Shown: positions 10,569 to 19,783 of the stretch, piece after piece
Numbering within the stretch: position 1 is the stretch's first letter
Layout: each line of letters begins with the position of its first letter
Source: Bullera alba
Taxonomy: Eukaryota; Basidiomycota; Tremellomycetes; Tremellales; Bulleraceae
Assembly: GCA_001600095.1 (NCBI GenBank)
Contig: BCIX01000005.1
Location: 1,618,523-1,682,522 of the forward strand
Direction: 5' to 3'
Length of the DNA stretch: 64,000 bases
Notes under the pieces: generated by a model
The model's database searches: none
Seen by the model: only the letters and a program-made list of their open reading frames with translations
Told to the model about the DNA's origin: nothing
Made by a program: the position numbers and the translations under genes

Positions 10569-12519
10569 CTAGTACAGAGACTGCTTGTTTGGCGAGTATC
10601 TTGACCGTTGCCGCAACTTGGGCCCATAGATCATCAAGAAGATTGGTATGGGAGCGAGTGCCAGAGCGAGGAAGCCAAGCAGACTACTAGCCCACTGTGT
10701 GCCGAGCCTTTCAAACATTTGCCCAGCGAACAGAGGGAATCCAGCACCAAACATCGATCTGACGACGGTCGTGGCCGCCAGAGCTGAGGCTGCAGCCCAC
10801 AGATACACGTCGACGATGTAATTGAAGCAGGAGACAAACATGCCTGAAGACGTCAACAAAATTCGTCGCCGAATCCAACGCACCTAGCACTCCAAAACCC
10901 AAAAGCACTGCGGCGAACATGGGCGAGATCCAATGGATAGAGTTGTACGAAGTCCAGCCGAACCAGAACATGGCGATGGTCATGCACCAGGCTGCAATGA
11001 CACTGAGTTCCAGTCGCATTTCGGGCTTGGGCGACATTGGCGTTACTGCGGCTACGTGACGCTGATACCGAGGCTCGATCACGGTCATGAATCTGTAGTC
11101 AGCGCCGAAGCAGAAGGTCACTCACATTATGACCGCAATGAAGCCGCCGAGGGAAAAGGCGAGAAAGGCGAGTCCATTCTCTCCGGCGTTGAAACCGTGG
11201 ACTTGCTGGAACACAAAGGGGAATGCTTCGAAGAGGAGATAGACGACTCCGTACACGAAAGACATGTACGTCGTGAGGGCCATGAGCATTGGTTCCCGGG
11301 CGAGCATGATGAAAGGTTTGAGGAGAATGCCTTCCAGGCGGGCCTTGAACGAGGTGTCCTGTCTCTCGAGGGGGGCGTACCAACGTTGCTCTCCGGTCTC
11401 TTTACGCAGCCGAACGGCTTTTTGCTGTAGGATCTTCGGGGCGTAGGTCTCTGGTATCCACAATAAGGTGGCGACAAAGCACAACCCAGCGAAAATGGTC
11501 AAAATCCAAAACACCCATCGCCAAGAGGTTCCAGAGACCGAGATGAATCCAGAAACGATGGGTCCGATCGAAGGGCCAGCAAAGGGCATCAAAGAGTATA
11601 GCGACATCTATCATCATCATCAGCAAATTACTCCATTCTATCACTCACTGCTTGTCCGCGGTGATCTACGTCCCAGATATCGGCGATTAGTGCACCAGAA
11701 TTGCTAAGCGGGCAAGAGGCAAAACATCCACTCAGAAATCGGAACAACTAGAGTGAGGCAGTGTTTTGCGATAATGCGCAGCCAACCTGAAGACCGGTAA
11801 ACGCTGCCGATCAGCGAAAGCAAATCGCCATAAAACTTACCGATAAAAGTGATTATGAAGATGGGTCGACGGCCATACGCCTCGCTCAATGGTCCCCAGA
11901 GCAGTGGGCCGACGCAGTAGCCCGCGACAAACAACGATATCGTGAGTACGGCGACCGCTTGTGAAAGGCCAAACTCTGCGACGAGATCGGTGATGACTCC
12001 ACTAGGTGCAGAAGAGGCCCATGTCGAGCTGAGAACGAGCACGCCTGCTACTCCGGTTATGAACCATCGATACACGACACCCCAGTTTTTCGGATTGGCA
12101 CTGTCTCCAGGCTCGAACTTGACGCTCCAGGGGTCAGGTCCTTGAGTTTGGCGTCTTAATTCTCGCTCGACCTCTTCTGCGTGAGATCTGACCGCTCTCA
12201 GACCCTCCTCTGCGTCGAGACCAGTGGGTGCAACGCCGCCGAATGACCCCACGGCAGGCGGCTCGCTGGCCTTTCGCGAGAGCGGAGTCATTGCCACAGA
12301 GCGAGCGGAACTGACGCTTGTAGCGCGTTTGGGCCGTGTTGTTCTGCTCTCGGCTTTGGCGAGAGATTTGAGCGCGGAGCCAGTCGATAGCTTTTCTAAA
12401 AACTCGTCGCGCTCCTCGTCGTGATCATCGAGTCGATAGAGCAGCGTAGGCGAGTGCGAAGAGTCACTGGACAATGATCTGACAGTCGTCGACACTTTTG
12501 CTGGCGGTGGTGCGGACAT
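10569..12519 (-). CDS. MFS transporter, 12-TM DHA1-like (Tpo/Caf5 type)
   Basis: Plasma-membrane proton antiporter family that includes fungal polyamine and drug exporters. The ATG at 12519 opens a roughly 140-residue hydrophilic, Ser-rich N-terminal domain, then DPWSVKFEPGDSANPKNWGV, the conserved pre-TM1 signature of this group. Further landmarks are TISLFVAGYCVGPLLWGPLS, EAYGRRPIF (motif A), a DHRGQAMSLYSLMPFAGPSI segment, GTSWRWVFWIL, and PETYAPKILQQKA in the long central loop. The final exon holds SMFGAGFPLFAGQMFERLGT and a basic tail ending PNKQSLY at TAG 10571-10569. About five short introns. It shares a 1.36-kb divergent promoter with the NCS1 permease. Substrate cannot be assigned. 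Confidence 0.85.
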
Positions 12520-12719
12520 GGCGTGACGAGCTCGAGCGTGAAGAGTGGTTCAGGTGAAGGCATGTAGTTGTGGGGCAAGGACTGGGCAAGTGAGTATAAG
12601 TCGGGGCCCAGTAGGTTCATCGATGAGCAAGGTGGAGGAGGTGGAGGTGTATAGGGAAGCTATAGCGGAGGATGTTGGAGGTGAGAAATACCGGTGAGTC
12701 GTATGTCAGTCACCTGGTA

Positions 12720-12735
12720 CCGGCATTTTGGCCGG
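12720..12735. promoter_or_regulatory. CCGG-N8-CCGG inverted half-sites
   Basis: CCGG at 12720-12723 and 12732-12735 with an 8-bp spacer, giving CGG and CCG half-sites as bound by Zn2Cys6 dimers. It is 201 bp upstream of the DHA1-like transporter ATG. Whether the cluster regulator binds here is untested. Confidence 0.35.
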
Positions 12736-13494
12736 TGTTTTGGAGAGGGCAAGTCGTTCAATCAGATCCCCAGGGCAGCAGTGAGTCTGCGTCCGGCTAG
12801 GATACCGCCTATAGCAGTCCTGTAGCGGCGTATTAGCTACGTGGGGATATGGTACGCAGTAATCGAGTCACTTACAACTTTTTCAAGGGCAGGACCAGTA
12901 CCATTTGCCGGACTATCGCTGGGGATGTCAGCTCTCGAGCCTGTACCGCGGTGATATGCTGTTACCACAATGTCTAACTCTTCCGGCCTGTTAGTATATC
13001 AGGCCCGGGATAACTTGGCGCCAAATCAACCTGGTCCGTCTCACCAGGTCTCACCCGTGCCGGGGACGATTGGAATTTGGACATATTGGTCAAAGAAGCT
13101 AAGATGGGTGCTCCAAGATGCCGATTCTCGCCCGTGAGTCGACAAGCTTTGTCCGCCCTCGTTCTCTCGGCGGGTCAACGTAGCTCCTCATGACAATCAC
13201 GGGCCTAGGAGCAAAGGCGTGGACAAAGAGGTGCCAGAAACCGGAGATCTCACGGAAAGTCCTCCGAGGACCGAGGCGTTGAGATCGAATTTGTCGTTTT
13301 TGATCGATTCAGTTGCTCGCGCGCTGGCTTGAGCACCACCAGAATCGACAGGACTCCATTGATCGACTGCTTAGAGGGTGAACATGGGTAGCGATCTCGT
13401 ATGTAGGACTTGAAGCCTGTAAGAGCCTGCTGCAAGCCTGCTGATCACAGACGAGTGGGGAGCAGGGCATCATGACGTGGCACTAATTAGCGGT

Positions 13495-13807
13495 GATAAG
13501 GACGACGCCGCCACTGTCGTTATCGCTGCGATCATTTGCTGCTATCTGTTGCGATTCGACCAACAACCAGGACCATAGATCGGCGATGGGCTGCCGATGC
13601 CTGCATATCACCACTCGAGTCTACATGCACCTGTGCTCGCTCCTCCATCCGACTCCGTCTCCTCCTTGCTCACTTCGTGTGTTCCGAAGAGGCGTTGCAA
13701 TTTGGAATTGCTTGGCAGAGCACAGAGATAAGGCTACGGGATCGACTTCCGAAGCTGCAACTTATCCGAACAGTCATTCGGCGCTCTCGTACTGAGAACC
13801 CGATAAG
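13495..13807. promoter_or_regulatory. Cluster of five GATAA sites upstream of NCS1 permease
   Basis: GATAAG at 13495-13500, 13727-13732 and 13802-13807, CTTATC (reverse GATAAG) at 13761-13766, and TTATC at 13520-13524, all within 313 bp and 77-389 bp upstream of the permease ATG. Random expectation for GATAAG on both strands here is about 0.15. Consistent with nitrogen-catabolite control by an AreA/Gat1-type factor. Confidence 0.6.
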
Positions 13808-13833
13808 CTAATGACACCTTCAGCAGACATGGA

Positions 13834-13839
13834 TATATA
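13834..13839 (+). promoter_or_regulatory. TATA-like element of NCS1 permease
   Basis: TATATA 45-50 bp upstream of the permease ATG and just downstream of the last GATAAG. Spacing is short for a TATA box, so it may act with a start site very close to the ATG. Confidence 0.35.
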
Positions 13840-13883
13840 GCCACGGCAGAAATGGTTAGCCATGCACCAACAGCCCAGCAACC

Positions 13884-16442
13884 ATGACTCGACTCTCACC
13901 AAAGATGAAACGCGCGCTCGACAAGATCAACGTGTTCAAGCCGCCCAAGGAGGCCGAAGAGGCTGGTTTCGCCGACTTTAGACCGGTCAGCGGTTGGAAG
14001 CGTGAGCACATCGTTCAAGTAGAGGTGGGTAGCGGCTAATCCAACGCCAGCTTTATTCAAGATGGAGCCAGGGCCAAGAACTGCTTGGATCAACGAGGAC
14101 ATCTGTCCCACCCCAGTTCGTGAGTGGAAGCTCTACACTCTGTCTCATGCAGTACTAAGACTGACTTGAACGTAGAGATGAGAGTCTGGACGTGGTTCTC
14201 CTTCGTCTCGCTCTGGTGGTCCCAGAACTACGGCGCCGGATCCTGGTCCACCGGTGCCTCCTTAATCAATGCTGGTCTGACTGTCAACCAAGCCCTTGGT
14301 GTTTCCATCCTCGGTTGCGTCTTGTCGGCCTTTGTCGGTGTTGGTGCAGCTGTAAGTTAGCTTCCCTCGCTCTTCGGGTAGCTACTGACAAACGTTCAGA
14401 GAGTGGGCGCTGTCTATCACATTGGCTTCCCGGCATTCTGCCGAGTGACCTTCGGAATGTACGGCTCCAAGATCATGGTCGCTTTCAGAGGATGTATCGC
14501 CATCATCTGGTACGCGGTGCAAACGTGAGTATCGTTGCTTCGATGTTTTACTTGCACTCTGACACTGTGTCAGATTCTATGGCGCTCAGCTTCTATCGGT
14601 CAGCTTTGGCGCCATGTTCGGGAATAGCTGGATCAACCTGCCCAACGCGTTACCGGCTTCTTCGCACACCACGACCAAGCTCATGATCTGCTACTTTGTC
14701 ATGTGGCTAGTACAAGTTCCGTTCACCTTTATCCAGTGAGTATATGCTTTTGGCATCCATCTTCTACTACAACTGACCTTGGTTCACAGCCCGAGTGCGG
14801 CCAAGCACATATTTACCGTCAAGTCTGCTTTCCTGCCCATTTCAGCGTTTGCGTTCATTGGCGGTCTCGTGCACCTAGCCGGGGGTTCGCTCGGTAAGTT
14901 ATACTGTCAATGTACGGCCTGAGCTGACTCGCGGTAGATCTCGATTTTGCCAACCCTGCCAAACCGGCAAAGGGTACAGCATTTTCTTGGGCGTTCCTAC
15001 AAGGTCTCAACGCTGTCTTCGGAGTAAGTCTGCCACTGTTTCCGGGCGAGTTGCGCTGATCTCACTCTTAGACCATCTCTGTACGTGACGGACCGAGCTC
15101 TGCGGCCTCTTACTTATGCCCTTTTAGCCAATGCTCGTGAATCAGCCTGATATCGGGCGATACGCTGTAAAGGTAATTGAGATTCCCCTTTCTTTCAATC
15201 ACTTGGCTGACCTACCTTCGCTTAGCCATCTGTTGCACTGTGGCCCCAGTTCGTCTCCATGATCACCGGCAAATTCATCGTCTTCGTCCTCGGCATTGTG
15301 TCCAGCGCCGCTTGCAAGCAGATCTACGGAGTGAGTCGCTTGATCATTCCAAAGTTTCTTCGCTGACCTGTGCAGGTGACCGCTTGGAACATTTGGGACA
15401 TCTGCAACCTGATTCTCAAGAGCAACTTTACGCCCAACTGGCGAGTCGGACTGGCTCTCTTCGGTATCGTCCAGTGCTTCGGAACCGTCGGCACCAACCT
15501 CTTTGCCAACTCGATTCCGTTCGGATGCGACTTTGCCGGTGTCTTCCCTAAGCGGATGAACATTATTCGTGGGCAGTTCATCTGTATGCTGTTGTCGTGG
15601 GCAGTATGCCCCTGGGCCATCCTTACCAGTGGTGCAAAGGTGAGTCTAGGAGCTGGCTCAATCGCGATCACAAGCTGATCCCTCCGCAGTTTATCGTCTT
15701 CCTCGGATCCTACACCGTGTTCATGGCTTCTTTCATGGGAGTTCTCCTGAGTAAGTCTGCCTCGTACGTAGAATTGCTCCCTGACTGACATCACTTAGCC
15801 GATTACTATATCATCCGCCGAGGCAACATCCACATTCCCTCTCTATACGCCTCGAACGGTGACACTCCCGATCCGAAATCCATCTACATGCCCAAACCCA
15901 AGGGATTCGAGCTTAAAGCGTTTGCTGCTTGGGTAGTCGGAATAGCGCCTCTCCTCCCAGGACTGGCGTATTCCTTCATCCCAAATACCTCTGCCGGCGC
16001 CTTGGCCGCGAAACGGATGTACAGCACGTAAGTGGCTATCTCCCCTTGGTGTAGCTTAATCTGATCACTCTTAGTGGCTTCCTGATCGCGTTCTTCCTCG
16101 GCGGGACGACATACTACGTGTTGTGCCTGTTTGACAAACCGCCAATCGTCCCAGAAGAGTATAGTTCGACTTTCAAGCCGACATTCGAGGCACTAGGCCC
16201 TAGTTCAGGGTGAGTAGCTTGTACGGACTGCCCATGAAGTTTCACACTAACGTCCACTTGGTAGATACTTCCCCGGCGAGCCTGAGATCCTGTTTGGCCG
16301 TACCACCGTTCGAGACGATGTCGAGTACACGGGCGGCTCCATGCGATATGGTCAGGATGGAACGTCGACCTCCGACGACGACGAGAAGAACTTTGGAGGA
16401 GAAAAGGATCAGACTCAGGTTCTCACCAGGCCAGTCGACTAG
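13884..16442 (+). CDS. NCS1-family nucleobase/allantoin-type permease
   Basis: Plasma-membrane cation symporter of the nucleobase:cation symporter-1 family, importing a purine, pyrimidine, allantoin, hydantoin or vitamin-like heterocycle. ATG 13884 gives MTRLSPKMKRALDKINVFK; splicing the first two introns yields GPRTAWINEDICPTPVQMRV, the signature before TM1 (N-x-D-x-x-P-x-P), then WSQNYGAGSWSTGASLINAG. Later exons contain IGFPAFCRVTFGMYGSKIMV, a stretch around GNSWINLPNAL, FIGGLVHLAGGS, FLQGLNAVFG, SQPDIGRYAV-like sequence and TPNWRVGLALFGIVQCFGT. The hydrophilic C-terminus ends LTRPVD at TAG 16442. The gene is cut by about a dozen introns. Its promoter carries the densest GATAAG group in the window, which fits nitrogen repression. 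Family is secure; exact substrate is not. Confidence 0.85.
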
Positions 16443-16926
16443 ATGGCACGGAAAGGTTTTGGCGTTTTGTACTTTGGTTATTCTCAGCTTGTTTACCTTA
16501 TAGACCTGTCCGTAGATGTCATAGATGCTAATTGTTAACGATGCTGCTCGCTCCCTGGACCGTGTTTGAGCTCCATAACATCGACTCGTGGTAGTCTGAC
16601 TTGATCTTGTGGGCATCGGATAGAACTCGCCAAGACCGCCAAACATCACAGAGTTGGTTTTGATCAGTGCCCTAAGGTCGGGTTTAGGCAGTACCCTACG
16701 ACGTGGACTTGATCAGTGCCCTACGACGTGGGTTTATCAGGACCCTAGCGCCGGCCTAGCGGTCGGCGGGTGGACAAGGGGTCAGTCCAATTGCTCGAGG
16801 AACGTCCGTGATCAGGTGGGACTCTTGAATTCACTAGGCAACACCGTTCACGACACTCGTTGCATTCCATTCTCCGCAAATTTTGCAAATCACACATGGT
16901 ATCTAGACCTGACTGTCTACAAGGTC
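16443..16926. other. Convergent intergenic region with minisatellite
   Basis: 484 bp between the NCS1 stop and the GH3 stop. Apart from the short repeat array at 16657-16748 nothing gene-like is seen. Confidence 0.6.
16657..16748. repeat. Degenerate minisatellite, four units of about 24 bp
   Basis: Four imperfect units built on TTGATCAGTGCCCTACGACGT followed by GGG or GGAC: units start near 16657, 16683, 16709 and 16733. The third unit matches the first and second in different halves, as expected from slippage or unequal exchange. Confidence 0.7.
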
Positions 16927-19238
16927 TCACTTTTTCTCCCTCTGAACCCGGGCAGACCAGGACAGCGCTGGGGCTGGAACAACAGCAGTCAGGCTGTTCT
17001 CATCTCCTTCGAAGGACGACGCAAAGATGTTGTAATCACCTTTGGCGACGTCAAAGTGTCGAGTCTTGACATTGAAATGGGCGACAGGATCCATTCGGCA
17101 CTGGATCATAGACTGACGGTCTTCGCCTGGCTGTAGCTTGACCCGAGCAAAGCCAATCAAAGCTCGCTGGTAGTCGATCGCTGTCGCAACCTTTGGTCCA
17201 GCATACACCTGAACCACATGTGTAGTCTCTCGAGATCCGACGTTTCGAACCGAGACGGTGACGTCGAAGAATTGTTGGTCGAGGGTTCTAGGAACGACGA
17301 GAGAACCGCGAACAAGCTCGACCTTGCTGTAGCCCAGACCGAAGCCGAAAGGATATGCCGCTCGTCGTTGCCTCTGCTGCAAGAGTCGGTAGCCCCAGAA
17401 TCGACCGTAGACCGTCTGCTCGGCCTGGAGGTCAATGTCGGGAATGTCGGTCTCGGCTTGAGGGATGCTATAAGCCAGACGTCCGGATGGCTCGGCGTCT
17501 CCAAATAGCACCTCGCGCAAGGCATTACCGAATTCGCATCCACCATACCCGGTGAAGATGATGGCGGCGGCGTCGGAGCGGACCTGCTCGGACAGGATGA
17601 CTGGACCGCTGACTTCGAGGGCGAGAACCGTTTTCTTTCCAGCAGCTCTGGTCACTGCAGTGACAATCTTCTCGTCGAGTTTGGTAAGGCGAAGGGTCGA
17701 TCGGTCACCACCCCAACGGGGTGTGGTCTTGCCCTGGACCAGGAACGCCAGCGCGACCAAGTTGAAAAGCGACCAGAGAACGACTCGAGCGATCACGGTG
17801 TATGGGAACCAACTGGGTAGGACGGTTGCTATCATCGTTGGTCGCAGGCCGTCGACATCCATACCACCTTCACCCTCGTCTTCGCCAGTGTACCCCGCGA
17901 GTACCAAGACTGCATCTGCATCGTCGATGGCTTTTGACAGGGCGGCTAGGTTGGTTCCGTCGAGATACGTTGTGACGACTCCCTCCTGCTGTTGTAAGCC
18001 CTGGAGCGGAGTGACAATGTTCTTCTCGCCGATGACGCTAGACGAGCCACCATCTCCAGTTTGGTTCGAAGTGGCCAGACGTCCCACAACCAGTAGCTTC
18101 TTGGTATCGTGCAAAGGCAGAGATAATGGTAGGATTCCGTCGTTCTTCAGCACCACCGTTCCCTGGATCGCCACTTCTTTGGCGAGCTGTCGATGGGGAG
18201 CCGACTGAACGATCGAGGCGTCTGGCGTTTCGCTCAGTGCAATCCTCGCATGGTATTTGAGCACCATTCGGATGATACGCTTTCCAACGTGATCAATGTC
18301 CTTGGTGGATACAGCACCGTTCGCGATATCTGTCGGGAGATGTTTCGCTCGCATAGCCCGATGCGGCATTTCGACGTCCAAGCCTGCTTTGATGGATTTG
18401 GGGACGTCGCGGAAACCAAAGACCCAGTCAGACGTGATGACGACGTCTTGAAGATTCCATATGGATCGCACCACCGTGTCCAACAAGTAGCTATTCTCGC
18501 CGCAGTGTTCTCCGTTGACCTTGTTGTACGCGCTCATCAAACTCTCCCCTCCTCCCTCTTCCAAGCATTGTCTAAAGTGTGAGAGGTAGCAGTCGTGTAG
18601 GGTCCCCTCGTCGCAGACAATGTCGATATGGAACCGCTTGTTTTCGGCAGAGTTCAAGGCAAAATGCTTGACACAAGCGATGACATTTTCGGTCGAGCCT
18701 TTGGTGAGAGCTGCACCTAGCGAGCCGACCAACAGTGGATCCTCGCCGAAAGACTCTTGAAGCCGTCCCCATTTCGGGTTCGGGGCGAGATTGACGCAGA
18801 CGCCGCCAAAGTAGTTGCCGCCAAGCGCTCGGAGCTCTCTGCCAATGACCCTTCCCTGTATGACAATATCAGCCAGATCAGAATCATCAGATTATGAGAA
18901 AGTGCACTCACGACTTGTTCCTCTAGCTCAACGTTGAAGGTGTTCGCTCGTGTCGATGGCGTAGGGAAACAAGTACCCATATTGACACCCCTTGGGCCAT
19001 CACTGAAGCGGATTCCTGGGAAGCCTTTGCTAGCGATTGCGCCCGCGACCACGGGTACTCCACAATAACCAAATTTGACAACCTCTGCGAACCATGCCAT
19101 GGGGTAGTGATCTCCGTCGAGTAGCCCGAGTTTCTCATCTTGAGTGAGATCTGCGTACAGCTCGTCTGCTGCACCCGACACCGTCTTCTTGCCATCGACT
19201 ATGGCCTTGACCAGCTGAGTGAAGATATCTGTCGACAT
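16927..19238 (-). CDS. GH3 family beta-glycosidase, cytosolic type
   Basis: Retaining glycosidase releasing terminal beta-linked sugars (beta-glucosidase class). Two exons (19238-18912 and 18855-16927) give 751 residues. N-terminal barrel motifs: FSDGPRGVN, NLAPNPKWGRLQESFGEDP, CVKHFALNSAENKRF, ESLMSAYNKVNGEHCGEN, and VVITSDWVFGF, whose Asp is the expected nucleophile. The second domain shows VVLKNDGILPLSL, GGDRSTLRLTKLDEKIV, IIFTGYGGCEFGNALREVLF and PSGRLAYSIP, then a fibronectin-like tail with YPFGFGLGYSKVEL. There is no signal peptide, so it should be cytosolic and could act on imported glycosides. Odd point: between TGEDEGEGG and GGDRS lies a strongly hydrophobic stretch of about 28 residues (FPYTVIARVVLWSLFNLVAL), enough for a membrane segment. 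Glycoside specificity is not readable. Confidence 0.9.
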
Positions 19239-19783
19239 GGTAGACGAGTCAATGTGAGAAGAGTTTGTGGTTGGTATTTAATGATGTGAGCTCCTTTGCG
19301 AGTACGTCGGATACTCTGAGATACACTGAGAGATGTAGAGCACGGTACCAACTTGTTAGCCCCGGTAGACTGTGGTCTGATAGAAGCCGCCGTGGTGAAT
19401 TGTCCTTCTCGGGCATACGGGGACTTGGTCAGGCTAGCCAAGCATCCCGGCCCCCATGTCGTCTGGCAGTGAGAGCCGAGACGGGGACGGTGTTGTACAA
19501 GGCGTGCCAGTGTCAGTGATCTCGTACTCGGCGTCTCGAAGCTCGATAAGACGCTCTTCATGGGCTCAGGTGGGTGAGTTGTACGCCGCGGACTTCGGTG
19601 CCATCCCCCGGTTGTATTTAGACCCGGATCAGATGCGGGGGGTTATCGGCAGGATGACTAAGGACGCTCACGAAGTAACTTACCCGATAGCTGCGCTGAT
19701 CTGTGCAGGTCTCTCAGAGACCAGATGTCTATGCACCATGTCCTGTTCATGATTACAAGTATCGAACCACACTACTCGAGGGA
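19239..19783. other. GH3 promoter region
   Basis: 545 bp upstream of the GH3 gene. A TATTTAA element at 19275-19281 (TTAAATA on the gene strand) lies 37-43 bp before the ATG. No coding sequence is supported. Confidence 0.5.

Larger units (their letters stand above)
12520..13883. other. Long divergent promoter between DHA1-like transporter and NCS1 permease
   Basis: 1,364 bp with no ORF that looks like a gene. It contains an inverted CCGG pair near the transporter, five GATAA-type sites in the half nearer the permease, and a TATA-like element close to the permease ATG, each listed separately. Confidence 0.6.
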
